Assembly: GCF_002749975.1 (NCBI RefSeq)
Contig: NZ_PEIG01000006.1
Coordinates: 62,001-126,000 of the forward strand
Length of the DNA stretch: 64,000 nt
Reading direction: 5' to 3'
Origin: Gloeocapsopsis sp. IPPAS B-1203
GTDB lineage: Bacteria > Cyanobacteriota > Cyanobacteriia > Cyanobacteriales > Chroococcidiopsidaceae
Every line of letters starts with the position of its first letter. Position 1 is the first letter of the stretch. Of the stretch, positions 36,618 through 45,477 are shown in pieces. Both the position numbers and the translations under genes were made by a program. The notes beneath the pieces are model-generated. The model did not search any database. It was not told where the DNA came from and worked only from the letters and a program-made list of their open reading frames with translations.

Positions 36618-36703
36618 CTCTAAAAAGTTGTAGGTCTTATGTCCCAAAAGTACTAAAATTCTGAATGTGTCAGCTTGGATAGGGGCATAAAAGCAAATCT
36701 GAG

Positions 36704-37261
36704 GTGAAAAAACTTTTAGCGAAATGGTGGCTCCAGCATTGGTTTCTTTGTCTAAGCTTGGGGTTGTTGGTTTTTGTGATGGCTTGCAGTCCTAGCGATC
36801 GCTTAATGAGCAGTCCTGGCAGTCTAAACAGCCGTTATACTGACGAACAACCAGCATTAAGTGGCAATGGTCGCTACGTAGCATTTATCTCTAACCGCGA
36901 TAGCAGTCGTAATCTCTTCTTATATGACTTGCAAGAGCAGGTGTTTCTGCCCATACCACGCTTACAAAATCGTCCAGACGCGATCGCTCAAAGCCCTAGC
37001 ATTAGCTATACAGGACGCTACATAGTCTGTATTGTCAATGATCGCGGTAAACCAGACTTAGTCCTTTATGACCGCGTTACGCAACGCCCACAGATATTAA
37101 ATCAGTGGTATCAAGGATGGGTTCGTAATCCTAGTATCAGTCCTGATGGTCGTTATGTCGTATTTGAAAGTAGCCTTCACGGTCAGTGGGATATTGAAGT
37201 GCTAGACCGAGGTTCTAACATTGAGTTAGATATTCCCGATGGTGTTCCCGTTAATGAGTAA
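36704..37261 (+). CDS. Lipoprotein with TolB-like propeller repeats (first of a pair)
   Basis: Starting at GTG, the 185-residue protein has a signal peptide with lipobox VMAC and then three repeats of the TolB/PD40 type: ALSGNGRYVAFISNR, SISYTGRYIVCIVND and SISPDGRYVVFESS, each followed by a D-I/L-x-L-Y/DR segment. Three blades are too few for a closed propeller. The neighbouring gene encodes a similar three-blade protein, so the two could combine. The role is unknown; TolB-like repeats usually serve protein interactions in the periplasm. Confidence 0.75.
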   Translation: MKKLLAKWWLQHWFLCLSLGLLVFVMACSPSDRLMSSPGSLNSRYTDEQPALSGNGRYVAFISNRDSSRNLFLYDLQEQVFLPIPRLQNRPDAIAQSPSISYTGRYIVCIVNDRGKPDLVLYDRVTQRPQILNQWYQGWVRNPSISPDGRYVVFESSLHGQWDIEVLDRGSNIELDIPDGVPVNE

Positions 37262-37381
37262 AAATCAGGGCAGAGGGTAGTAGAGTAGGCGGGTAGGCGG
37301 GTATAAGGGAACAATAGCAATTACATCACTCCCACGCTCCCACTCTCCAGTCACTAGCCACTAGCAACTAACTACTAACTT

Positions 37382-37918
37382 GTGAAACGCTTCATTATTT
37401 TCTTGGCAATAGTCTTAACGCTAACATCTATCTTAATAGTATTAGGTAGTTATGGAAGCTCCGCCCGTTTATTAAGCTTCCCCTCAGATTCAGGAGGAAA
37501 AAGTCTCAACAGCCCTGCTGCTGAAATGACTCCGCGTGTTTCTGGGAAATATATTGTGTTTAGTTCTGATCGCTTGGGGCGTCAAGATATCTACTTATTT
37601 GATAGGGTCAGCCGTAGCTTAGTTGACTTACCAGGACTAAATTCATTTGATGCGATCGCATCGAGTCCTGCAGTATCAGAAAATGGTCAGTATATTGTCT
37701 TTTCTAGCAATCGCCAAGGGAGATCTGGAATTTTTTTGTACGATCGAGACACAAGGCAATTACGGAACTTAACAAAGAACTTACAAGCTGAAGTTCGCAA
37801 CCCTACAATTAGCGCTGATGGCAGTAGAATTGCTTTTGAATCAAGTATCAACGGACAATGGGATATTTTAGTATACGACCGCTCTGGACAACCAATTAAT
37901 GTTTCGATTCCTCAGTAA
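37382..37918 (+). CDS. Exported protein with TolB-like propeller repeats (second of a pair)
   Basis: A 178-residue paralogue of the previous gene, starting at GTG. A signal peptide or anchor (FIIFLAIVLTLTSILIVLG) is followed by three PD40-like repeats: RVSGKYIVFSSDR, AVSENGQYIVFSSNR and TISADGSRIAFESS, and the ending SINGQWDILVYDRSGQ matches the end of the neighbour. It lacks the lipobox cysteine. A spacer of 120 bases with repeat-like sequence separates the two genes, so co-transcription is probable but not certain. Confidence 0.75.
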   Translation: MKRFIIFLAIVLTLTSILIVLGSYGSSARLLSFPSDSGGKSLNSPAAEMTPRVSGKYIVFSSDRLGRQDIYLFDRVSRSLVDLPGLNSFDAIASSPAVSENGQYIVFSSNRQGRSGIFLYDRDTRQLRNLTKNLQAEVRNPTISADGSRIAFESSINGQWDILVYDRSGQPINVSIPQ

Positions 37919-38179
37919 GATTGGGCGAGGAAACGCTTGCCTAATTCATTTGCTCAGATTGGTAGATGGTAGTTCGCGAAATTTAACCAAGGTGATAGAA
38001 CATAAATTAAAGGAAGAAATAGTATCCCAACTAATAACAGAAAGCGCACCACCTTTTCCTGAGTGCTTATTCAGTCATCAATAATTGTGTTCTGCTTTTG
38101 TTTTCGCTGGTGAGGAATTCTGACGAGCAACCATAGCATCATTCCAATTGTGAAAATGATTTTTGAGGTCAGTGGATTC

Positions 38180-39172
38180 TCACTCCTCACCCTTCTTTCG
38201 TTGCACTGACTCAATGAGCGATCGCACTTCTTCGGTACCTGTTGAGGGTTCAAAATGAATCGGAAATTTACCCCGAATCAGCATTCTTAAGCCCAGTGGT
38301 CCAATTCGTAGTAAACCTCTGAGATCGCGTAAGTAATCACCGACTACCTGAAAAACAAACTTTGGTTCATTAATCCAGCCACCCTGTTTTACAAGTTCAA
38401 TTAATCCCTTACGATGGCGAATGGGAATACTATCTGGTACTTCCTGATCAGCCAAGATTTCTTGTTTGATTTTGCTAATTTGATCCAAGGGTGCAACATC
38501 CATCGGGCACACACTGTTGCAATACAAACAGCGCGTACAACCCCAGACACCTTGAGTTCCAATATTATAATTTTCCAAACGTGCTTCAGTTTGAGTATCG
38601 CGAGAATCTGCTACCATGCGATAAGCTTTGGCAAGAGCATGAGGACCAACAAAATCTGGATTAATTTCTCGCGCGTTACATTCTGAATAGCAAGCACCGC
38701 ACATAATACAATTACCAGTTTGATCGAGACGCGATCGCTCTTGTGGTGTTTGTAAAAATTCTCGTTCTGGTATTTTTCTGGCGCTGCTACTTACATAAGG
38801 TTCTACAGCCTCTAAATGGTTCCAGAAACTACTCATATCTACTACCAGGTCTTTAATAACTGGCATATTTCCTAGAGGAGCAAGAATAATTTCTGGAACT
38901 GGAGACTCAACACCAGTATTTTGTAGTCTTTGAACTTCGGAGTCAACATTTTCCTTGCACGCCAAAGCTGAACGTCCGTTAATGCGCATCGCACAGCTAC
39001 CGCAGATAGTATTGCGACAATTCTTCCGAAACGCTAAACTACCATCTTGCTCCCATTTAATTTGATTGAGACAATCCAGAATGGTCTTACTTGGTTCAAC
39101 CTCTAAATGATACGTCTGAGCTTGCACTGGAGAATTTTCTTTTTGCCGAATAACTTTAAAAATAACTTGCAT
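38180..39172 (-). CDS. sdhB: Succinate dehydrogenase/fumarate reductase iron-sulfur subunit
   Basis: The 330-residue protein has the plant-type [2Fe-2S] domain with CRNTICGSC and a later Cys (SALAC), then a ferredoxin domain with CIMCGACYSEC and CTRCLYCNSVCP. It passes electrons from the flavoprotein SdhA to quinone in the thylakoid or cytoplasmic membrane. The second motif has four cysteines (CxxCxxCxxxC), suggesting a [4Fe-4S] instead of the classical [3Fe-4S] cluster. The C-terminal extension of about 70 residues is longer than in the E. coli protein. sdhA is not in the window, as is common in cyanobacteria. Confidence 0.9.
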   Translation of the reverse strand: MQVIFKVIRQKENSPVQAQTYHLEVEPSKTILDCLNQIKWEQDGSLAFRKNCRNTICGSCAMRINGRSALACKENVDSEVQRLQNTGVESPVPEIILAPLGNMPVIKDLVVDMSSFWNHLEAVEPYVSSSARKIPEREFLQTPQERSRLDQTGNCIMCGACYSECNAREINPDFVGPHALAKAYRMVADSRDTQTEARLENYNIGTQGVWGCTRCLYCNSVCPMDVAPLDQISKIKQEILADQEVPDSIPIRHRKGLIELVKQGGWINEPKFVFQVVGDYLRDLRGLLRIGPLGLRMLIRGKFPIHFEPSTGTEEVRSLIESVQRKKGEE

Positions 39173-39825
39173 TCTTACAAAGCCTTACACTTTTCTATAT
39201 GGATACCGATGAGTCTAATAATCTTGCTGATATTTACTCACTAAGACTATTATTTCCTCAGCTATTGCTATTGTTGTTGCACTTTTGCGTTTGGCAGGTA
39301 ATTTGGGTGTTGCTTCTAGTTTAAGAAACATTGAGGAACTTTAGTTATGCTAGCCTTTCTACTACTTCAGCAGGGTTATGATTAATGATTTGTCGAAGAT
39401 AAACAGCAAATGTTACAAAAAATATGTCTTAAGAATTATGTGTCCTAGCTTGACATAATATCTTAGCTAGGATTGAGTAATCGCATAAATCAATAAACTG
39501 CTACCGGTTGTTTATTAACATAGACGCTTCGCATAAAGCAAAAGAGTTAATTTAAGAGATCTTTAGGTTGATATTTTCAGAAGGACAACATATAGTTTCA
39601 TCGCTGGCAGGATAAAAATATCTGGAGACGACAAATGAAATGTCCTCTTGCTTTGATACTTTATCATTTAAAAAAAATTGCAAATATAAATTAACAAGAG
39701 ATAAGATGTAAATATTCCCAGATTATTTTGCTAAAAAGTAGAGATAAGAGGATATATTTTTTATAATGTCAATGTTGTAAAAGACATTGAAAGCAACTTG
39801 GAGAACGTAAGGATTTAGAAGTGCG
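39173..39825. other. AT-rich spacer upstream of the cyAbrB gene
   Basis: Some 650 bases without a supported gene. An inverted repeat TCCTAGCT/AGCTAGGA with a 14-base loop lies at 39443-39472. The long AT-rich leader next to a global regulator gene may hold its control region. Confidence 0.5.
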
Positions 39826-40239
39826 ATGACAGAAACTGCAACTGCACCGTTAACGGGAAAAGCATTACTGCAAAAGGTAAAAGAATTATCTGACTTACCA
39901 CGACGAGAAAGAGCAAAGCGCTGTGGTTATTACACAGTAACTAAGAATAAACAGACTCGCGTTAATCTCACTGATTTTTATGATGCATTATTAGCAGCTA
40001 GGGGAATTCCCCTCAGTCCAGAAGGACCAAAAGATGGACGCGGTCGCGAACCAACCTATCGTGTTAGTGTTCACAAAAATGGTCAAATTGTTATAGGTGC
40101 AACCTATACCGAAGCAATGGGACTCAAACCTGGAGATGAATTTGAAATTAAATTAGGATACAAGCACATTCACTTGATTCAGCTAGATAGTGATAAAAGT
40201 GCTAACCAGGATGAAGACGCGGATGAAGATGAAGAATAA
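39826..40239 (+). CDS. cyAbrB family transcriptional regulator
   Basis: A 137-residue cyanobacterial AbrB-like protein. The N-terminal conserved part includes LSDLPRRERAKRCGYYTV, and the C-terminal AbrB-like DNA-binding fold is PTYRVSVHKNGQIVIGATY followed by MGLKPGDEFEIKLG, with an acidic tail. cyAbrB proteins bind DNA widely and tune carbon and nitrogen metabolism genes. It is monocistronic and followed by a terminator. Confidence 0.95.
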   Translation: MTETATAPLTGKALLQKVKELSDLPRRERAKRCGYYTVTKNKQTRVNLTDFYDALLAARGIPLSPEGPKDGRGREPTYRVSVHKNGQIVIGATYTEAMGLKPGDEFEIKLGYKHIHLIQLDSDKSANQDEDADEDEE

Positions 40240-40282
40240 TTTTTTCCAAAAAAGGATTAAGGTTGATTCCTTGATATCGGAA

Positions 40283-40306
40283 GTCAGCTTTTAGTCTGAC
40301 CTTTTT
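40283..40306 (+). terminator. Rho-independent terminator after the cyAbrB gene
   Basis: GTCAG and CTGAC pair around an eight-base loop and are followed by CTTTTT. Confidence 0.65.
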
Positions 40307-40333
40307 ATTATTCAATCAACAAAATCTGGCAAT

Positions 40334-41191
40334 TTGACAGCAGTTTTGATCGGTTTTAACTATGCAGCATATAGTTTGCTAATAAATTTGGCAGCTACCC
40401 CAGTGTCATTGCTACAAGTAATAAGTTTTTTTCTTACTTGGGCTGGGTGTTGGTTGCCAATAGCAATTCTGCTGTTGATCGCCCGTGGTTGGCAAATTGG
40501 AACTTTAGAACCAGCGCAGAAACTTCCCTTATTAGGCTCTCTGTATCTACTTGCTCCTATTATTCTTTGGATAGCTAGCTTAATAACAAATAGCAGTTTC
40601 CGAGATTATGGCTTAGTTTGGAATTTTGCCATTCTTCGCTCTTTGAGTGTAGGTTTAGCGATCGCAGTGCTAAGCCTAACTATTTTATTCGCAATTCAAA
40701 CAATTTTGGGTTGGGTGAAATGGCAAAAAATATCTGCCCAGCAAATCACAAGTGTCGTGCTACCTACATTAGTTTTAGCGCTATGGGTAAGTGCAACAGA
40801 AGAGTTAATTTTTCGTGGTTTTGTCTTAACCCAATTACAGCAAGATTACACACTTGCGATCGCTGCGATCATTTCTAGCGTGATTTTTGCAGTACTGCAT
40901 CTTGTGTGGGAACAACGCGAAACAGTACCGCAACTTTTCGGATTATGGTTGATGGGACTTGTTCTTGTGCTAGCACGACTCGTCGATGATGGAAGTTTGG
41001 GATTAGCTTGGGGATTACACAGTGGTTGGGTTTGGGCGATCGCATCTATCGACACGGCGGGGATATTAACTTACACCGGAAATGCCCCCGAATGGGTGAC
41101 AGGTAAATATGGCAAACCACTAGCTGGAATACTAGGAATTTTCCTCTTACTCGCAACTGGAGGGATGTTAGTTTTGAGTTTTGAGTTTTGA
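40334..41191 (+). CDS. CPBP-family intramembrane protease
   Basis: A 285-residue protein of about eight membrane helices. The CPBP (Abi/Rce1-like) motifs are EELIFRGFVL (Glu-Glu and Arg), AVLHLVWE with His, and a later helix. Members cleave membrane substrates or, in some cases, prenylated peptides; the substrate here is unknown. No ATG occurs before the last residues, so the TTG at 40334 is the most plausible start. The last codons and the stop are built from a TTTTGAG tandem repeat that runs on into the spacer. Confidence 0.82.
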   Translation: MTAVLIGFNYAAYSLLINLAATPVSLLQVISFFLTWAGCWLPIAILLLIARGWQIGTLEPAQKLPLLGSLYLLAPIILWIASLITNSSFRDYGLVWNFAILRSLSVGLAIAVLSLTILFAIQTILGWVKWQKISAQQITSVVLPTLVLALWVSATEELIFRGFVLTQLQQDYTLAIAAIISSVIFAVLHLVWEQRETVPQLFGLWLMGLVLVLARLVDDGSLGLAWGLHSGWVWAIASIDTAGILTYTGNAPEWVTGKYGKPLAGILGIFLLLATGGMLVLSFEF

Positions 41192-41234
41192 GTTTTGAGT
41201 TGAAGAAGAGTGATTAGTTTTGAGTTTTGAGTTG
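41170..41234. repeat. TTTTGAG tandem repeat crossing the CPBP stop codon
   Basis: Four direct TTTTGAG heptamers start inside the CPBP gene and continue past its stop codon; a second short array lies at 41216-41233. Such heptamers are common in cyanobacterial spacers. Confidence 0.75.
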
Positions 41235-41245
41235 GTAATTAGCTT

Positions 41246-42487
41246 TTAACGCTGACCTCTGACCTCTACTACGGCACTCAAAACTGTCACAGGATTGAGG
41301 GGTGTAAACCGCGTTAAGTTCCCGATTGGTACAGATCGCGATAGTTGTACTTGTAACATTTGATAATGCCATTGTTGATGTTTTAGCCAATCTAAAGCAA
41401 TAGTAAGATGTTCTACAGTTGCTAGAGCCAAGACAACAATAGCTTGAGGAGAAACGGGTAAAGCTTCCAAAATGGAAACTAAATTACCGCCACTACCACC
41501 AATAAACACGCGATCTGGTGTTGGAAGTTGGGATAGAACTTCTGGGGCGCTACCATGAACCGTAACAATGTTTTTGACTTGCAAGCGATCGCAGTTTTTT
41601 TGAATAAGAGTTGCACCTGCTGTTGTTTTTTCGACTGCATAGATGCGAGATGTAGGAAATAAACGGGCAATTTCAATTGCGACTGAACCTGTACCTGCAC
41701 CAATATCCCACACAATTTGTCCAGGTTGTAGCGCCAATTCTCCTAAAACTAATACGCGGACTTCGCGCTTTGTCATTAATCCTGGGCGATCGCTAAAACT
41801 CAGGAAAACACGATCAGGTAAACCTAATTGTGGTAGTGTTGCTAAGTCTAAGTTATTGAGTTCACTTTGACGCAGTAAAATAACAATATTGAGAGGTGCA
41901 AACGTTTCTAACTGGACTTGTTCGAGTGACCAAGATTGAACTCGTTCTTGCTTGCTACCTAAATTTTCACACACCCACAACTGATACTCACTAGGTAAGT
42001 CTAATGATTGCAACAGACAAGCGATCGCACCAGGATGATTAATATCATCTGTTAAAATGGCGATTTTCTCAATGCCTTGCTGCAATACTGGAATTAATTC
42101 TGTTAACGAGCGTCCGTGAACGCTAATAACTTTGGCATCATGCCAAGAAACCTTAATTGCATTGAATGCTAACTGTACTGAACTTAAATGTGGGTGAAAG
42201 ACAAGTTTTTCTGGCGGAAATTCAGCTAGTAGTAATCGCCCCAAACCAAAAAACAGGGGATCGCCTGTGACTAAAATAACAACATCACTAGTTACTTGCT
42301 GCCGAATGCATTCAATCGCTGAGGTGAAATCGCCAAGTACTTGTTTTTGAGCGGGATGCTGGGGAAAATAGCTTAAATGGCGATCGCTTCCAATCAACAA
42401 CGTCGCCTGTGCAATAATCTGCTGTACTTTCTGACTCAGCCCTACTTTTCCATCCAAACCAATTCCGACAACATGAACCACACTCAT
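41246..42487 (-). CDS. cobL: Precorrin-6Y C5,15-methyltransferase (CobL/CbiET fusion)
   Basis: The 413-residue protein fuses CbiE (residues 1-205; VVGIGLDGKVGLSQKV and GSDRHLSYFP at the N-terminus, VTGDPLFFGLGR) to CbiT (about 225-413; GQIVWDIGAGTGSVAIEIA as SAM-binding motif). It methylates C5 and C15 and decarboxylates the acetate side chain of ring C in cobalamin synthesis. cobH lies just upstream on the same strand, separated by 15 bases. Confidence 0.95.
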   Translation of the reverse strand: MSVVHVVGIGLDGKVGLSQKVQQIIAQATLLIGSDRHLSYFPQHPAQKQVLGDFTSAIECIRQQVTSDVVILVTGDPLFFGLGRLLLAEFPPEKLVFHPHLSSVQLAFNAIKVSWHDAKVISVHGRSLTELIPVLQQGIEKIAILTDDINHPGAIACLLQSLDLPSEYQLWVCENLGSKQERVQSWSLEQVQLETFAPLNIVILLRQSELNNLDLATLPQLGLPDRVFLSFSDRPGLMTKREVRVLVLGELALQPGQIVWDIGAGTGSVAIEIARLFPTSRIYAVEKTTAGATLIQKNCDRLQVKNIVTVHGSAPEVLSQLPTPDRVFIGGSGGNLVSILEALPVSPQAIVVLALATVEHLTIALDWLKHQQWHYQMLQVQLSRSVPIGNLTRFTPLNPVTVLSAVVEVRGQR

Positions 42488-42502
42488 GAATTATTCTGCT
42501 TC

Positions 42503-43132
42503 CTAATTCTCTAGCGCTAACATTATTAAGGCATTAAGAATTGCTGCGGCGACAGACGATCCACCTTTACGACTTTCAACGCGAATTTGCTCAACTGGTG
42601 TTTGGGCTAATGCTGCTTTCGATTCCAACACTGAAATAAAGCCTACGGGAGCACCGATAACCAACGCAGGTAAAATAGAATCAGTCGTGATGCGATTGCA
42701 CAAAGCAAGTAAAGCGGTGGGAGCATTACCAATAACATAAATGGCGTCAGGGTATTTTTGCAAACATTGCAGTAACCCTGTTTCTGTACGAGTTTTTCCT
42801 GGTAACGCAATACTCGCTTGTTCAACAGCACTGATGAGTGGATTATTAAAGGTTTTTGTTACCAACCCCGCAATACCTTGTTTCACCATGCTGACATCAG
42901 TCACAATCGGAACACCACACCGCAGCGCCGTTATTCCGGCGGCAATTGCATTTGGACTAAAAGAAACAAGATGTTTAAATTCAAAGTCAGCAGTAGTGTG
43001 AATGACACGCCGGACAATCGCATATTCTGCAAAACTCAAGTTGTGTGCGCCGATTTCGCGATCAATGACTGCAAAGCTTTGCTCCATAATTGGATGGACT
43101 AATCCTATACCTTCGCTTTGTTTGCGCTGCAC
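42503..43132 (-). CDS. cobH: Precorrin-8X methylmutase
   Basis: CobH moves a methyl group from C11 to C12 to give hydrogenobyrinate. The 209-residue protein contains VIRRVIHTTADFEFKHLVSF-like segments with the catalytic His, and GAPVGFISVLESKAAL. The start is taken at GTG 43132, because the family has about 15 residues before the conserved MEQSFAVID; an ATG at 43087 is the alternative. With the GTG start only 11 bases separate it from divergent holA. It is co-transcribed with cobL. Confidence 0.92.
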   Translation of the reverse strand: MQRKQSEGIGLVHPIMEQSFAVIDREIGAHNLSFAEYAIVRRVIHTTADFEFKHLVSFSPNAIAAGITALRCGVPIVTDVSMVKQGIAGLVTKTFNNPLISAVEQASIALPGKTRTETGLLQCLQKYPDAIYVIGNAPTALLALCNRITTDSILPALVIGAPVGFISVLESKAALAQTPVEQIRVESRKGGSSVAAAILNALIMLALEN

Positions 43133-43143
43133 AAGTAATTCCT

Positions 43144-44121
43144 ATGCCAATATACGTTTACTGGGGTGAAGATGATTTCGCGATGCAAAAAGCAATTCTT
43201 CGCCTGCGCGATCGCTTCGTTGATTCCCAATGGCTTAGTTTTAACTATACTGCACTTCCGGCTTCTCAACCAGAAGTTGTTCTCCAAGGACTAACTCAAG
43301 CTATGACGCCTCCTTTTGGTGCTGGAAGTCGTTTTGTCTGGCTTGTCGATCCCACAATATTTCAGCAGTGTTCTTCAGACTTATTAGCACAATTACAACG
43401 ATCGCTACCGATTATTCCGGATCACTCAATTTTACTCTTTAGTTGCCGTAACAAACCTGATGGACGTCTCAAGTCTACTCAGTTACTCCAAAAGTTGGGT
43501 GAACTTCAAGAATTTTCTCTCATTCCACCGTGGAAAACTGAGCAACTCATCCACAGAGTACAACAAGCAGCTCAAGAACTAGACATGAAACTCACCGCAC
43601 AAAGCACCCAGATGCTAGTAGAAGCTGTCGGCAACAATACACGACAAATGTATAACGAACTAGAGAAATTACGGACTTTTAAAAGTTCTGACACACAACC
43701 TATAGATGTAGTAGCTGTAGCTGCCTTAGTTAGCAATACTACTCACAACAGCTTGCACCTTGCCACCGCAATTAAAGACGGAAACTCGGATTCGGCACTG
43801 GAGTTAGTCACACAGCTAATCAACCAAAATGAACCGGCTTTACGCATTACTGCAACTTTAATAGGGCAATTTCGTACCTGGTTGTGGGTTAAGCTAATGA
43901 GTGAGGCAAAGCATGATAATGCAGCAATAGCCCAAGCTGCTGAAATTGCAAATCCCAAGCGCGTTTACTTCCTTCAACAAGAAGTAAAGAGGATTTCTGT
44001 GCAACAACTTGTTTCTACATTGCCAATATTGCTTGAACTCGAAGTCAGCCTTAAACAAGGATTTGAGGAAGTTTTGGTGCTACAAACAAAAATTATGGAA
44101 CTTTGCCAAATTTTTTGCTAA
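43144..44121 (+). CDS. holA: DNA polymerase III delta subunit
   Basis: The 325-residue protein, from ATG 43144, starts MPIYVYWGEDDFAMQKAI and shows the delta-subunit layout: a AAA-like domain with residues such as FVWLVDPTIF and LLFSCRNKPDGR, and an all-helical C-terminal part with NEPALRITATLIGQFRTWLW, a conserved HolA stretch. Delta opens the sliding clamp in the clamp-loader complex during replication. An upstream TTG or ATG frame from 43090 would extend into cobH and lacks homology. Confidence 0.88.
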   Translation: MPIYVYWGEDDFAMQKAILRLRDRFVDSQWLSFNYTALPASQPEVVLQGLTQAMTPPFGAGSRFVWLVDPTIFQQCSSDLLAQLQRSLPIIPDHSILLFSCRNKPDGRLKSTQLLQKLGELQEFSLIPPWKTEQLIHRVQQAAQELDMKLTAQSTQMLVEAVGNNTRQMYNELEKLRTFKSSDTQPIDVVAVAALVSNTTHNSLHLATAIKDGNSDSALELVTQLINQNEPALRITATLIGQFRTWLWVKLMSEAKHDNAAIAQAAEIANPKRVYFLQQEVKRISVQQLVSTLPILLELEVSLKQGFEEVLVLQTKIMELCQIFC

Positions 44122-44358
44122 AGCCAGTAAAAGGAAGTGTTATTTAATTGTCAGTAAAAAAATCGGTAGAATGGAGCATCTCAAAAGAAGGTCAGAAATG
44201 TTAGGGGTAAATACGGAGATTGAAGGAGAATAAGTTTCCTAATATCAGCATTCCTTTATAGCTATTGACTCGAGAATAATTCTATTTCTGGAACTTCTGA
44301 GTGATAAACTACTTCAAAACAATTGTTACCCTAAGTACTGTATGTTGTCTCTCGTTGT

Positions 44359-44856
44359 ATGATATCTTATTGGTATAAAGTCTACAGCTCTAGTCGCTTA
44401 AGCCAAATGCTATCGCGATCGCTAATTATCGCCACTTTAAGTAGTGCAAGTGTGCTTTCTGGATGGGTACCTAATTTAGTGGGAGCGCGACTATTGGAAT
44501 TTTCTTCTGTTGCTTATGCACAAGCTGTTAGCAACGCAGAGGTGACACAATATGCTCGTTCTGTGTTAGTTATGGAACCAGTGCGTCAAACAGCATTTAA
44601 CGAGATTAAGAGAATTATTGCTTCAGACAACGTTCCGTCGATTATCTGTAACCAACCTCGAAGCTTTAGTTCTCTTCCCACGAATGCAAGGAATATTGCA
44701 GTAGACTTCTGTAAGCGTTCTAGACAAATAGTAGAAAGTAATGGATTGCCTATTGATCGCTTCAATGCAATTACTGTAAATTTGCAAAGTGATGCTAATC
44801 TAGAACGAAGAGTTAAAAATGAGCTACTTCGTCTACAAAATACTTCAGCTAATTAG
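44359..44856 (+). CDS. Exported DUF4168 family protein
   Basis: A 165-residue protein with a long signal sequence ending near YAQA and a helical mature domain that begins VSNAEVTQYARSVLVMEPVRQTAFNEI. DUF4168 proteins are widespread in cyanobacteria and some proteobacteria; the function is unknown. An internal Met at residue 17 could be the real start, which would give a more normal signal length. It stands alone, followed by a 620-base spacer. Confidence 0.75.
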   Translation: MISYWYKVYSSSRLSQMLSRSLIIATLSSASVLSGWVPNLVGARLLEFSSVAYAQAVSNAEVTQYARSVLVMEPVRQTAFNEIKRIIASDNVPSIICNQPRSFSSLPTNARNIAVDFCKRSRQIVESNGLPIDRFNAITVNLQSDANLERRVKNELLRLQNTSAN

Positions 44857-45477
44857 TTATATCAGAAGATTAGTAGCATAACAAATTAATTTTCTACATT
44901 AATGTCATTAATATTAAGTAGTCTAGACTTTTTCTAACTAGACAACAGACGATAATTCTAGTTATTAAACAAAATTGCTGTGTTTTTAATTAGGAAAATA
45001 GCTGACGCCTGACGAGAATTAATATCTCCTATGCACCCAGAACTGCCTATCCATATCAATTGGATAAGTTAATTGTCAAGTTAGAGTGGTTAAGATTCTT
45101 GATATCTAATCCTAAATACTTATTTTGTTTAACTTGGTTTACACATTAGATCATAGAAAAGGCTAGTTAACATAGGCACTACTCTTTCGTTAATACTGAA
45201 GACCGCCAACTATTGAGTTAAGTAAGATTGTCATTTTTTGTTATTAGGGTACTGTAATTAAGTATTCAAACAACAAATAGATAGTATTAACTAAGGCATT
45301 AACTAACCTTAATCTTATATAGGTATTGTAGTTAGCTGTAACAATGTGAGTTTACAATGCCGAGCTACGGTATAAGCTTTTGTAAAAACTATTAAAAGTT
45401 TGAGCTTAGTACGCACTGTGCAAGCTTATAAGTGGCTATTTGGCTATTGTAGCTATTCTGACAAGAAGAGGAGATTC
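44857..45477. other. Long AT-rich spacer upstream of phoX
   Basis: No supported gene. Several TTAAC stretches are present, and a Pho-box-like array is at 45286-45315 (listed separately). Confidence 0.5.
45286..45315 (+). promoter_or_regulatory. Pho-box-like array upstream of phoX
   Basis: Three 8-base direct repeats, ATTAACTA (45286-45293), ATTAACTA (45298-45305) and CTTAATCT (45308-45315), match the cyanobacterial PhoB/SphR box consensus (YTTAAYYW) well. First and third are 22 bases apart, exactly two repeat periods, while the middle one is displaced by one base. The array is 163 bases before the PhoX start. Confidence 0.55.

Noticed and set aside
37899-38084. Plus-strand frame overlapping the end of the second propeller gene
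   Set aside because: It starts inside that gene, has no ribosome site, and its composition does not resemble a protein domain.
38071-38190. A 39-codon frame with one hydrophobic helix overlapping the end of sdhB on the minus strand
   Set aside because: Its only upstream start is a GTG inside sdhB with no usable ribosome-site spacing, and I do not recognise the sequence; chance hydrophobicity is as likely.
41246-43132. Cobalamin riboswitch near cobL/cobH
   Set aside because: The upstream space is 11 bases and no B12-box-like sequence is present.
44009-44233. Plus-strand frame extending past holA
   Set aside because: It begins in another frame inside holA, and the part beyond lacks any recognisable feature.
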